A stretch of 64,000 bases of DNA. Source: Monocercomonoides exilis. Lineage: Eukaryota > Preaxostyla > Oxymonadida > Polymastigidae. Shown here piece after piece: positions 31,201 to 35,083 of the stretch (position 1 is the first letter of the stretch; every line of letters begins with the position of its first letter). The stretch is taken from the NCBI GenBank assembly GCA_001643675.2, contig LSRY02000032.1, positions 124,001-188,000 of the forward strand, read 5' to 3'. A program made the translations under genes and the position numbers. The notes below the pieces were generated by a model. That model saw only the letters and a program-made list of their open reading frames with translations. It made no database searches and had not been told where the DNA came from.

Positions 31201-32153
31201 CCTGCGGTGCGCGATGGAGTGTTGTGTGCTGAGGAATCCTTCTGCACTCGCCGTGTCTGTGCACTCATCGTTGGAGATGCAGCGATTGCGGTCAGTGAAA
31301 TGGGCTGTGTTCCGAGTATTGCTGGGACGGGAGAGATTGGAGGGGATGTTCCAAAGGGAAGATTTGAATTGTACCTTCTTGATAGAAACGAGGTCGGGGA
31401 CGATTGCTGCGAAGGCGAATATTGAGAAATACTGAGTGAGCGAGACGTTGCAGAAAAACTTTGTTTGAGCGAACTTCCATAGGAAGACCCCAGACGATGA
31501 ATATCTGGGGATTGAGGAGGAAGAGAATCGCTTTGAACTCTATTATCTTGCAGGATCATTTCAGTATCCCTGCGCTTTAATGATGATAAAGTCGGAGATG
31601 CAACATTTTCACGTGACGATGAATACGAAGGAGTTGGAGAAGAAGATAATAAATGTTGGGATGTTGGTCTAACCTGCTGCCTGTTTTTATTTGCTGAAGA
31701 AGATATAATTCTCTCTATTTCGGTCATATCTGGAATAGAATTTGCGTCAAGTGGAATTGGACAATCAGTATGCCTTCTCCAAAATCTTCGAAATTTTGGA
31801 CTTTCACAACAAAGCCTTAAGATCCGTTCTTTAAATTCATAAGCAGTTTCCCCAGGTTTAACAGTAAAAAATCCTCGTGGTGGTATTATTTTTGGAGGTG
31901 GTTGATCCGTTAAGTTTGTTTGAGAATTAAGCAAGGAAGCATCTGATAGACTTTGTTGGAGGTCGGGATCATATAAAGGTATAACAGATGATTGCTCTAT
32001 TATACGTTGTTTGACAGGAAAGGGCGCTTCACTGAATAAAATGTCAGGCTCATCGAAGACAAACACAACATAGAACCCTGGAATGGTAGATAAATCAGGA
32101 CCTTGTTGAAATTGATGGTTCGCTTGTTGTGGAGTCATTGGATAAGCAGTCAT
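7293..32153 (-). CDS. giant PPP-family Ser/Thr protein phosphatase, 8286 aa, with split catalytic domain
   Basis: A single intronless ORF from ATG 32153 to TAG 7293. PPP motifs are all present: GDIHG (residues 4848-4852), GDYVDRG (4881-4887), GNHE (4913-4916), HGG (6646-6648) and RAH (6735-6737), then FSCYDYCG. All six metal-ligand positions known for PP1-type enzymes and the catalytic His of GNHE are kept, plus an Arg in GNRTPYS. The fold is interrupted after NNMPMAMII (about 4980). Roughly 1650 mostly low-complexity residues separate it from RRILICHGGFS. The 4800-residue N-terminal part alternates ordered islands (near 1-160, 430-490, 610-820, 1140-1400, 1780-1860, 2340-2430, 3720-3820, 4118-4180, 4600-4710) with poly-Ser, poly-Glu/Asp, Lys/Glu and His-Ser tracts. 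After the catalytic half come a charged helical segment and an acidic tail. Substrate and location are unknown. Very likely an active-site-competent phosphatase; that one protein this long is made is an inference from the ORF. Confidence 0.85.
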   Translation of the reverse strand: MTAYPMTPQQANHQFQQGPDLSTIPGFYVVFVFDEPDILFSEAPFPVKQRIIEQSSVIPLYDPDLQQSLSDASLLNSQTNLTDQPPPKIIPPRGFFTVKPGETAYEFKERILRLCCESPKFRRFWRRHTDCPIPLDANSIPDMTEIERIISSSANKNRQQVRPTSQHLLSSSPTPSYSSSRENVASPTLSSLKRRDTEMILQDNRVQSDSLPPQSPDIHRLGSSYGSSLKQSFSATSRSLSISQYSPSQQSSPTSFLSRRYNSNLPFGTSPPISPVPAILGTQPISLTAIAASPTMSAQTRRVQKDSSAHNTPSRTAGRSRTHSIANSQCDHSHRQASRQSTSDSPPRLRPTILIPRPPEPPLFDLWSPSQQKSTNASSAGSLSSSSSISPSSSDLSLSDIPSQTTQKAPRIMREANENRSTLQLVPDDFSLLLFKFAPPQPSTVINENQLSFFESENLGETEKNQVVKLLNGTLFERYDEGIRRTLMGIKGTELAANVPVGGSEKGAGVAGLAGLAGQGGFGVGNASNWSGPATNSGSFSTSTSSSSSFSSSSSSSSSFSTESEFSSSSTDPSSTQSAQSTQSSHPALPSSPRQLPRPHLIDHPTIETHGYTVEELLQQHSPFDPAVKRQKIDPSALAMYYPGHFPLTRAVEYVLPRSFSQFVLGDIKHPDIAPQLPSSSVASANSPQGDAANGTSTAHSIPSSPTSLAAVSSSSSSSSSSVISRLYPTRITLPPFPIHTIPTAHGWPISINDLGDFCQLENMQFPPMPPNDGSTLALCEDSTVLLSFFLANSTQEVKNRVLDAENERMRRQKMEQEKKEKEKMERERMWGKRRRNGQDEMSDFYFDLQNERTTSDVAMLPSSSSSASASAAAAAATASIDHPSALLFPSSITAAAASASVSASGSGSGSGSSAPGFPGSFLYSLEQNENGNDETSYDNLHHPPSSAKKQFAANERARSSSPSGVSKKSSIASTSSSSSSGSSRSASVGSRPFSSKFDGASAGVRQINPLRKHLHPTMGVSPYSAYGQGGSDGAHSGNGSVGSLLYGDGFPYGTAGVGGGEYVGGVYGSYSSLFGNSVLSSPLGGVSGAYPYYSSSAGYPGRSVMGSPASTPRMLNAVGQLSSSSSSSSSSSFFRQEPQRVVDPHANWHQTPHFVAAFCVPGKVHIYQGINSHSEETELEAKYGTKEGKTERNGKMKKNLGAEVNDKTMNLSEKEGNEGNKMDEAGETAEANQPDSQQTQRENDDELSLCMTQTEPTQLAGTQTPSSSSSSTSSSSLSSSSSTSITQLSTTSSTDSLSIPASLSRTPSEQILPTPLLHPTSTLVAIITQGRRIIGQCIFPSDMPFVTVLRNMAVFTRPSSKTPPGPAELDDINGRIAGYDEEGKLVCVIPNHTEMPCEKAYQPGNDQMTDEQKIVAKEGKERRERNRMRKHAIVLREKEKEKERLKAKEKEKEKEKEKENSALKDSSSSDKRKAENQKGSSNGGKMKETSQKSQTIKQKIDNQNSLKRQEMLKNQGSQQKIGKKQRESKEEDDEEEEEEEEMSEDEKAEEGKVEAGKGVKDALNKKKEGKAKVDDEDEEEEEEEEEEEEEEEDDDDEEEEEEEEDEEEDEEKKSEKKLQKTVRIRSKKPKTYKTDKTEREYSQKSKVKQEANADELSKSSSPSELLSDNDNDVNDGNDNDDGIEDRDPSTILLEEIWAPPVLPDALPSAVAAAANPNPNSNSNSMTTSQNKQQAYKELSQTQSQSQQLQQQNSKTGKNRIQPANSEQSSSNNPVASSSGLTPIEQLRFARLLLQAVNNRIIPQFSIHTSAAHRGEFGRAIKRMVKKVAREERLARIVLAVRRREEERGRLRVKNVAATEEEEEEEEEYYDDEANRRRMKRKGMQSANNAASDASRRSTNSSRTSNNSQRGKTSTNGGENEIGEQKDTKNAIMPLNSKQNSSSSSSSSSPSPYMRSRRMTIASTPSGLSISSSIASFSQKTPGSPLSRDIRTEYFQRSKTKALPSSPTPSRSRTMTPVLQRPIGSGTTNGTANGMGNGTGIGTGSNSPTGSSSSDQQSTTNHTHSQLQLPPTGKQVTQPTQSKSRTSSLLKSPSYLRNQSAHSMSLSPSLSKRSNAFSPAFKSPQHTSLPQTNDTTLPSFTSTSSSSSSSSSSSSPSFSFNVPSSISTSGSTSPALLIRSRSVSASGGKLPLRRGYFSENESISPSTQRFLSERGRQREGVLGVATYVGSQQNQAFLANSGSSSSAVAAAASAISAASALSTTPQRHFDGSSLGSESNRFLSQSEAEFARQRNASTPHLSPSQSSSFLSSPQSPASSVQSALSPCPSSSPSSPSPSSSSRHPSPTALVSDMIDSIIRRQRRQWKRTAVLKEKKRSRRIKQRIIRKKIASLPQTALYLCWRRYIGETSLGLAGSATGGGVLKPIVIPSKWAGRNSMSSSASSFRSSTPSVNGRAKNGMLSSPQRRGYQCHYSHSNANSHSNTQSHTHSHTHSHTHSHSYAHRASPSSPAPLNSFDSKSPSPVLTSSPSPAPSPSPSPSPSSSSPSPAPSFASRVNSVSTSHSIHQVPGANGGIFLSSGIDSTGMTEEEIEEMEREMRLAQEQEQEHEQENEQEQDEEAIRLQYEQRLFESKKRKWERRNKREFIRRQRGTSHSPVFEPRPLLLDCNLFDEKIEDELSTSSGIEDDEEEAMEEMCNLASSNCACHSASASAAASACGRRERERGGEEVDEQNNNGYGEDYNDDVASRSVAPTPASAHILWKDLIPSGSSSFSPSFSSSSSSSPSASSSSSSSSPSSSSLTHTNTLSRHSSELSPQPSPTLTKLHRSMTVSTGKYSTPLLPSKTEVYSVSSSADSIYSASLSAASSSSSAAAAAGGGGGSFVSSTQTLPQEPESPTKQAIKQSNQTVFTPQHRLRSQTHPLPHSQTAQMAQNTQNAQSSQSSQGIQTIQTVQVTQQIPTSAQVMVKSQEMQLKQEIGSVSSSASVSDSSKQRQIANSDSSLLPSNEFDSPIGRADVNAVKEGSSFSTQSVGLHPSSSSSSSSSSSSSKTSPSSVSMLTPPSTPSLQSPSAQSYHSLSQLPLLDRQQQANGSSMKTHKKLNESQTLQGTRKTRRGITEAGIAGTATATGNRNQMKMTATMRRRKQRRRRRRSDVLKEWDEEQDAFEDECRDEDAAEYVWLRVKDSLSKSGFFLDEFSSSSEENAEDDEECDEGVLFEEMEIGNSIYVDNGNMLKEVDGCGNVIESGVIGIKSAEQGRTEDMQSRVIATPSVDSHVIDNPLLSIQNADDNIHIPQPFTNGMVNNRPMKSTSGRCAGDDLFVVVSADEDEDEGEEEMNEEENEKDSQNKANNYLNGTAADVKMTVNEQGGSKQNNQNMNLSSNSMNEDKDDSNMNAPIVLNNQMDVEENTIIRESTQMTETEPLSQTPKATSPTPQIISAASASASSASAQPLGNVSNASSSSSSSSSSSSSSSSSSSSSNVLPEVLSSTLTLTPQSTRSILPAKGKKREKKEKKKPLFLTDRSAVKSNKALPGDRWYTAAEEEEESEGSWCNRVLDEEDVSWMHDVEKKKEMEAKRERRECMGRRKEKDKMKKEKLQQALEEAQQKHKILQEDKLQSLKNSEICENKPEITPSDTVCVPSSQQLSEFEVNSLTQKTPSLMSASSSLTPTTSLKYGLSAATSAVSAVTPLTPADTASSLMSVPSMTQKASSSSSSSSSSSSSSSHPSSSSKRSTFIQRRAQRLFLSQQRNRIGLAIEHAEEVMDSFAALEFASQLRERASMRLPLRIASSHQMPAVDLTRSSWVFEAVRNGGGGRKNWMAWDQVQMGMRQGYSSLSSPSPSPSFPSPSSLSSSSSFNSNSCPSSFMLTPVVHHATPAFNESSPQLPQFSSLFTSRHPSPTPPTLSSSSSSSFSSFSQHASSAFTSSSSSFSSTSSSSTSTYSSSSSPAISSSSSSSSSSQSFPSPVSKRGQVAPRPPPPLPNYQLVPHNTQNTSDPQLQLSMQSSSPFSSHIPSSSSSSSAFPSSPNLPSSSMSQSDPLAVQSPSEQYYLSDSLPTPIGQSFLFPDPFSMPTCLHHSFNQFSMQSSTMLSSSSSFSSSSSYSSSPSPSPSSSSSPLFPISPSDGELPPRMFQPFVTSHAPLVPCNHTCRIVGFFESWRMSYQVIYHPFHHRYLPVTHRPPQDILQNALTRDVGETVAEKGEKGRRARERKTKSKNRYAKGGGGGNGGGGGGGNGVDGDGTGEDAAGKKLHTFYSTTLTERMKRRLALFETKKRALRLKGKKDKLAKISRACAKETRRFKFAEAKHKARIREREQDEKIFMSANQIASPSQMTPKPSSSSSSSAAGSSSTSSSSSSSCRLNSRKYGAQSPRMSASSLTFSTLTSAGPAPLSSSSSSSSSSSPSSSNTNLNAFPFSPVNSSISSHSFSAFASSPTAALQKSPFHPPPPSNTSALSAPSETATVTAAMLSSAVLTPSISRAGPNALVNQHRMSQTTQMRNGGAVLYSPATGHVTQPPSSSSSIFALGSSSNLPVTSSSSSSSSLDAITHTSICCPLCCCTHHHSHPLREGSSSQFTIAPSRALKRISRTTFRCSSHSAAVLFPSTLFDPRQAAFRFGWHRSPTEMHILRQPYPPPRLGFPVSEEGITLSFVENVRRVIFCRYDPITMQLALHFSSDMIVSILSLAKQHYSKHGTSMLVKLDVHFGPGYRKGKGVTYINAETMKKRRKRRRLREEKRIEKEKAKQSKGRMEDDNRENEAGKLIDILEEGEEDEDEEDYVEEWDEEDLFESDESNSSNGNQSKPSSFKFKDTSAIPPLSSSAKSAISSHNSEIAYSASTAPDPGTTTEEENINGLLVVGDIHGSLNSLRSALSVMDAVIKAPAGRSAVVFLGDYVDRGKNSLEVILLLLLYRLALPNKVFLLRGNHESFRSFDWGFNDELHSKIKVDEKECFGYRKEDGMGKLGQDSRSKPKLPHPLYLQFLDLFNNMPMAMIITLKYHPPLPVVPQPDKLKSLFEKVEEEERKMRKKKEKKNNMLSNDGNKLDFGAILSKDDVDARTLAEKVYKEQMAIYNQWVEKYNEQQKFLKEYKENMQKKQQMSKQQRESLQTTPFSAHFEAQNGQFSLHSSANNLYSTNSQQQQQLSTISSPSSDSFLQSIKYSSSIKTAGSSSEQHTPMTQSLSPSLTHTPLHQARQDISGRDTAQLQRSKAQSLLSPTTYVSLVHNQSLSPTQSASAPLSVKEPFNQEIQGASKSSGILNRIHPQDSEMKLKQQQLQSLSKHLSGSQLSLAAGNNPSSAAVTPLLSDRQSLLPSDITPSRSDTLSSISLTQGVDSVDATPVVASSEVTSAKIGSSFSPSIFPGIVASPASVNGKTMNASFINCSIPSFLSVCTLCGIATAVDSADSARTFNGKSPADFGNSIYPLKNMNMQSRSSLSNSYNEAYNPLAPPLDPTRTIQVPYASLSVQSPSLLSKSQQPASQSLLSISRPSLHASLSQPSLPLATFAHDLLESLPTPDSGSSSFSSPASNSSLLLQSSPVFQASPAAPLRLYQNQSMQKPNFYNQYLHNFSFQSHNSLAMTPPTSPMKGGHNSVPLTLNASSGGSILYPSTVASSASALALSSTNNISTDVTSHSPSLNRNPDVPQKLTDYQESPSVQKQFQTSTSKLPSCPYHSLPLLTNSCEIASFKSSKQFSGNDSFLICTSCIQHLFSSVSQLKMRRKRKTHCSRRFRVVGSHSAPHSPFACSMSNSTAESALLKDVTINDNGCNSSSEEGDDDNDDNDDDVFGSFTNDDEMDIDAYNSLKRRWSNSLICSKSSAGKAFHVSEGNKSLNNLNRTDNSSLKGDEDTTQKIFRSKVHRRGRWSVEYKTVSYNSPELCSVRKMDAEFGSKNAKVEEINTKTVFAKEEQLSSKANRQNSDKESQSHNQKEKKKKFSNRLMRKSAKTERRDSASDGSITSSSVLSNSTATSECGSSHSTSFSISSTSLTLPSSTMPPTPCSLFELSVDSTASPPEMSSSVSLETERVAESELEVHKEQTSEMERQKMRDSLRDADTFFERKKMMKLGPVDEKARSLEAEQNEDNSYNNTKGKQEDKDDEDDEEEVDEDEEEEEEDFDESEESEQTSNAHHHSSRKAYLSTARSPGDNSYGMSFSDPQIDLSNFNEERMYSFSTPEHQHPHRKHSHEEKQRILQHQKMRERLRDEQHFRHSLQRRYQFAHSRHQSASPLGVRTHLKSRSPSTSCSSSSSSALAAAAEAVSSHSRSPSDNLLQKKSSRSLSNPCIPGLLHQPPLLSQPKREVLNKKSVSFSKNWLHTKSPSLFSSCSPKSFLSRMESWTFHPSATHMPFHPLLTGHCILSALRKSPSLLMHSAFVNDRKFLSFNQLRQSSAPSASLKAKYSAASSVATPTPSPSASPPLCHSIHPNPATSSYSKHRRSVSCPPLSRRITSACCICGKRSIALFDGIATETPQVNAATLRQTQINSFKDSNICCQDVSISTLASSSSSDAVSASASVNSSSFKQTFLFPNPSAIDASSSSQASSSASASSATQSALSPFSAAQLPSATSLPQLMNQNATLSSPSTSSISSSLPQSSSSSSTESTSPTSNMLQPNNDTFPEHPFPFALIPPPPPPPRPPPNPPASLLPTAPLPPIIEERRILICHGGFSAMIPCLNVEEEMPQMPRFDYFRECEDPLTRLYNFGHDRQRYQDIQHTTLWADPGDVDLPNGNRTPYSLDTCRRFMASNNIDMLIRAHQFFPRGFAAAHENRVVTVFSCYDYCGPNQASVLLLKLTPPTHAAVAGMSEAKLLAERLIRGERVKREIKVAETKLNRAEKAGQIYATLRKLLKDREAAAAERARRREKRREELIERKRERDQRNAMRSKVFSTPQVSTHSALRKDAENMQNANIEQSPTQKQQIQLDQLQTQQLLRSSSTTSSPSNGTVGVAFSPSIPASSTTQPFSRSSLPVPLTINSVPTRFGNDAQSTALSSTASAPQSEDGVGSAGNVQLPMCNLKEEGINNTNQNNTVNNLANKQAFDLDEKDSSKERSLNSAISPPASPPSPPPDLVTSSSKQQASSVLSFSHYSPLSTLTFSESIPQPAQSLASLASLPQFQLQQQIPGSRQSSSTIACSPSSLYQSDSQSTFPTVSFESHPLTQQHQPGICSSSSPLFLTPPDTPNSMLKPSLSPASLTTSPSTHRPLSPLSSSLTSSPVSPSSPSSTPTPIPSPQSPPFPEIAFPYLSSFSFTFSPAMRSTFPQAQTPFLMTPNALHHPSLRQTPTSSSSLASLPFNLSPSSKHLGAFSCVPVLLAHPSASLSTGPASSSTAISSPSPSSSSIIPFIPSATASVISQLCFAPSLLASIASGQNITQRDIQEALATLNTVSVHSQLSRHLSATYSMKYSLSSFFFAALSLPSVVPASSASMMNAVGLQQINYPIILPRLDKLVCVTGTQNDSNEGDSKRKGQNSRGQMQQKRLSLKGAQIAGRKAEQQKSLSSANFSPLKRMDDTKVKSKASLISVSSPKMSKQSSAYPSHSVSPSPMSQTMSASSLGTSSSSCCFSPTSMSITQSTLMSPSMHIQKADTSASSTPQLQGKSLQSTGSQISLSPFLTHYTTLALRRALLSFLSLPKTTENYVHLAPVLSVDIIQYGPLRNMETLMVGNIENMMYEAEQVIELRGEQETQKRQEIKKRLLKEKPWRRFEFGIDEMIDDPDVEGQMEEEEKQIKEEEEALEKMRLKDSQLILEVMMRMKACSIDEAMQKIEKLRKKQKEKGKERNIVELSKEPLRKLETDKKRKIKVSVASTSDLFLDPMSQMCQPSCSRSAPDSNSGLLQTSSLSPTTDGASQTSSVPRVLNYQKPGVNANLLLSTVETPPQSVISLKQPETFIMNGQFDQATSKGADQHQEMGEASEGANMEREREIDENERKLRQKELVEIEKLMKDAIRELTRYYGSDWLKELSERLNEIRLDILQEMKMKSEKEAENELRIKLKEICKQLEQIAMIDNMEDEQIGDGAITSMNETISGSAFNNSKIAQSESAINLRDMSNLSESQKLLMQSGSRSSAWDPNAIDMEAKQPTQSSSNFMQLSESSSDKSLFLQHSHQQHQTTRHSLRRRSKTVRVSDAEMDADGDEDDTSREREDENWKATSETEEQYEDRSDSENLSQKQLLSDNQTSDDTDDLGDATILTQRRSEETSFKDMQMDVERESNELHPSEDELHKTGTIDKEIASQAADSFERQNIFGNGSSYLFDERQTIIENGTEEHDEGTPGEELAFEDQTGGIDAEIIFEDDSEQEREKENETLLL
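24655..24740 (-). repeat. His-Ser dipeptide-coding tandem repeat in the giant phosphatase
   Basis: Degenerate 12-base units (plus-strand GTGTATGTGAAT type) encode a run of SHTHSHTH pattern around residues 2475-2500. It is one of many simple-sequence tracts in this gene and reads in frame. Confidence 0.7.
27305..27430 (-). repeat. acidic (Glu/Asp) codon tract in the giant phosphatase
   Basis: About 120 bp of CTT/CTC/TCC/ATC triplets on the plus strand encode about 40 nearly uninterrupted Glu and Asp residues, followed by a Lys-rich stretch. Slippage-prone and in frame. Confidence 0.8.
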
Positions 32154-32477
32154 GCCTTTGAAATTTTCAACTCAATGTTCTTTTCAAGGCGCGGGTTTTT
32201 TGGTTTTTTTAAGTGAAGCGAAAGTCATGCCCATAATGATATGTGTTGTTTTCTTTTTTTAGATTATTTCATCTGAAGATCTAATGCAAATTGAGAAAAA
32301 GAGTACGAATTGCATTGACAATGACATTGAAGAAATACATGATATTAAAACTCAATAAAATACTTTTCACTTATTTTTCTAAGGATTTTTAAGAACGAAA
32401 ATAAAGTCTATTTAAAAAATAAACATTCCATAAGACATATTATACTATCAATTTTTTTGCAAGAACATGAATTCAAT

Positions 32478-32511
<34 letters not shown>

Positions 32512-32564
32512 CAAAAATCATTCGCCTTAAAAGAAAAAAAAAAGGGTGCAGTAAATAAAATGAA
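32154..32564. promoter_or_regulatory. divergent intergenic region between giant phosphatase and AMMECR1 genes
   Basis: A 411 bp spacer between two divergent start codons, so both promoters must lie here or in the first exons. It is AT-rich and holds a 31-base poly-A run (32479-32509) and a second A-rich run at about 32531-32542. No TATA or initiator element could be assigned with confidence. Confidence 0.4.
32479..32509. repeat. poly-A tract (31 nt)
   Basis: Uninterrupted homopolymer in the divergent spacer, 56 bp upstream of the AMMECR1 start. The exact length in the genome may differ from the assembly because homopolymers are error-prone. Confidence 0.9.
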
Positions 32565-33421
32565 ATGTTGATTTTTTTGTCTCTGTATTTTCTAAATGAT
32601 ATTTTTGCGTTTAGCGGGTCTCAAGATCTTTGCGGATATTGCTTTGATACCCTTGTAAACTCATTTGACAAAAGAAATTCCATTTTATCTCCTTCCTTTA
32701 AGAATGAGCAACAGTTTGTGTATTGTTTCTTTGTGTGGTTGAATTTTATTATTTATAACTATAGTCCAATTTTTGTCACTTGGAAGAAAAAAGGGCAACT
32801 TAGAGGATGTATTGGTTTGCGGATTTAATTCACAAAAACATTTTTATTTTTAACTATAAAATGTTAAGGAACATTTTCTCCTCTTCCTCTTCATTCGGGC
32901 CTTCAAGAATATGCACTAATAAGTGCAAAAAGAGACGATCGCTTCCGGCCAATTTCTGTTTCAGAAGTTCCAGATTTAGATGTTACTGTTTCAATAATGC
33001 ATTCTTTTGAGCAAGCATCAAGATGGGATGATTGGAAAGTATTCCATTTTTTTTTCCAAAAAATATAACATTAGCATTCTTGTTTTAGGTTGGGGTACAT
33101 GGAATACGAGTTTCTTTGAATGATGGAACATCTATTTATTCTGCAACCTATCTTCCAGAAGTCATGTCCGAACTAGGTTGGAATCAAGAACAAGCTATTG
33201 AATCTTGCCTCCAAAAAGGTGGCTATAGAGGGAAATTAAACGATCGCATAAAAGCTCAAGTTCAAGTTACTCGATATCAAACATCCATATCAAAAATGGA
33301 CTATCAAGAATACATTCAATGGAGAAGTTTGAATTTTTATTTTTTTATCAATAATTTTGTGTTGCTTAATTTTTTTTAAAAAAGAAGCAAAGCTTACATC
33401 TATTCGAGGAGATCTTTGATC
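32565..33421 (+). CDS. AMMECR1: AMMECR1 family protein (212 aa, five exons)
   Basis: Exons 32565-32713, 32765-32814, 32869-33038, 33089-33326 and 33390-33421 give a 213-codon frame ending in TGA. Each join restores known AMMECR1 wording: YCFDTLVNS, PIFVTWKKKGQLRGCIGTFS (with the conserved RGCIG), LHSGLQEYALISAKRDDRF, WDDWKVGVHGIRV, SATYLPEVMSELGWNQEQ, LQKGGYRGKL, VTRYQTS and YQEYIQW. The domain fills nearly the whole protein. The family is widespread in eukaryotes and archaea and its molecular role is not established. The first residues (MLIFLSLYFLN) are unusually hydrophobic and could be a mis-modelled start. The rhodanese/DUSP gene follows 60 bp downstream on the same strand. Confidence 0.92.
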
Positions 33422-33481
33422 ATAATCTTGATTGATTTTATAAAAAATAGTTTTGGGTCGATAATAAAAGTTTTTTTCTTA

Positions 33482-34733
33482 ATGGAAGTTCTCGGGCTCC
33501 GCGACTTTTATAACACTATTATTTCAAAATATTTTGTTGTTAAAATAATCGATTTGAGATCAAGAGAGTCATTTCTTCAATGTCACGTTTCTGGTGCACT
33601 GAATATTGATATTCAGAATATTGTAAAAAATATTAGGAATGAAAATTTTAAAATTACTGAAGAAACAATATGGAATGAACTGTCAAAAGTTGGATGTATT
33701 GTTAACACTCTCTCAAAAGTTACAGCACAATTTTGCTTTATTGGAGATAAACAAACAAGTCTGAACTTTTTTACATTTTTTGAGTAAATAAACTCTTTAA
33801 GATGACTTAAGTGAAATAATTGAACTTTCATTTTCAGAGATAATAAAGACAAAGCGTGGATTTATGTGCTGTCAAACATTTGAAGAGTTTAAAGAGCATT
33901 ATCCTTTTATGTGTGTTTTTGAAGAAGATTCGACTTCTTCGAATACAGAACGAATTCCTTTCCGGTCCTCTATTATGCCTAATGAAATATTTGATAATTT
34001 GTTTCTTGGGCAATGCCCAATGGGCAACACACTCTTTTTTATAAAGGAACTTAAAATTACTCACATTTTGAATTGTGCTCTGGAATGTAATTATGAAACA
34101 CCACCAAATGTAGTGATGAAGAAGATTAGAATAAATGATGAAACAACGGAAACAATTCCTTTTGATGAAGTCATCAGTTTCATAGACAATGCACTCAATG
34201 AAAAAGAAAGTGGAAAGCATGTGCGAGTGTTTGTTCACTGCCAAATGGGAATTTCAAGATCTGCATCTGTAGTCGCAGCTTGGCTGATGTCGCATTTTGG
34301 GATCGATGTTGATACTGCTCTTTCTGTTGTGAAAAAGCAACGCATTATAGTTAGACCCAATGATGGATTTTTAAGACAGCTCATCCTATATGACAGAAAA
34401 CTTGAGAAAGAAAGAAAGCATCAAAAGGAAACTTCTTTAAAAGAGGAAGATTTCGTTCAACGTGTTGATTGCAGCGCCGATGCTGATGTGACAGAAGTCA
34501 TATTGAAGCATGAAGGAAAAGATGACGAACAGTCTCCTGCCTCATCTTCTGCTCAGCCTAGTAACATTGAAAGTGAGGGGAAAAGTGAAGTGACAAAGTT
34601 TACTTCGTTAGAACTGCCGAAATTTTCAGCTCCATTATTTGACGCCTTGAAAAGGATTAAAGCTGAAATAGACAGAGAAGAAAAGCAAAAAGCACTAGTG
34701 AAAGCATCGGATGAACTTGAACAGAAAAGCTAA
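33482..34733 (+). CDS. MAP-kinase-phosphatase-like dual-specificity phosphatase with N-terminal rhodanese domain
   Basis: Two exons (33482-33758, 33838-34733; donor GTCTGA, acceptor TTTTCAG) give 390 aa ending in TAA. Residues about 1-120 form a rhodanese/CDC25-like domain (KIIDLRSRESFLQCHVSGA, then FEEFKEHYPFMC), as in MAP-kinase phosphatases. From about 140 comes a DSP catalytic domain: NEIFDNLFLGQ, THILNCALE, and the active-site loop HCQMGISRSASVVAAWLM with catalytic Cys and Arg of HCxxGxxRS. A general-acid Asp candidate lies in IRINDETTE. The roughly 100-residue tail is charged and Ser-rich. In the family the rhodanese part docks MAP kinases; whether it does here is unknown. The catalytic residues are intact. 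Confidence 0.9.
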
Positions 34734-35083
34734 AACAAAACCATAAGATCATTTCGTTAATCTGTAATCTTAACTATTTTTTTTCGTTGTGAAAATGTTA
34801 ATTTTGAGTTTATTTTATTTCAGTTTGTAACTTTTTAATTTAGAGTAGAAACTTGCGGAAAAATAAAGCTACTTTCATTGTAATCAACGTTTTTATTTTT
34901 TTTAATTTCTTAAAAACAAAATAAAAATAAACCTGAACATAAAATCCAATAAATTCAAAATAAGAGTAATAAATACATAATGAGCAATGAAAGAAACGCT
35001 TTCTTAAAAAAAAAAATGTGAATAATTCTCAAAACGAAGACAGTTTCAGAATTCTCAAAATAAAAACACTGAAGTGCAAATGT
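34734..35083. terminator. convergent 3' flanking region
   Basis: AT-rich 350 bp between the stop codons of the DUSP gene (+) and the DHHC gene (-). AATAAA occurs on the plus strand at about 34861, a possible poly-A signal for the DUSP gene. Further A/T runs could serve the minus gene. The assignment of signals is uncertain. Confidence 0.35.

Noticed and set aside
7293-32153. Dozens of 60-200 codon ORFs on both strands within the giant phosphatase gene (for example 20021-20563 minus, 19422-19877 plus, 29138-29626 minus)
   Set aside because: They are frame-shifted or antisense readings of trinucleotide tracts, rich in Leu/Pro/His or Glu/Lys, with no domain and fully overlapping a better ORF.
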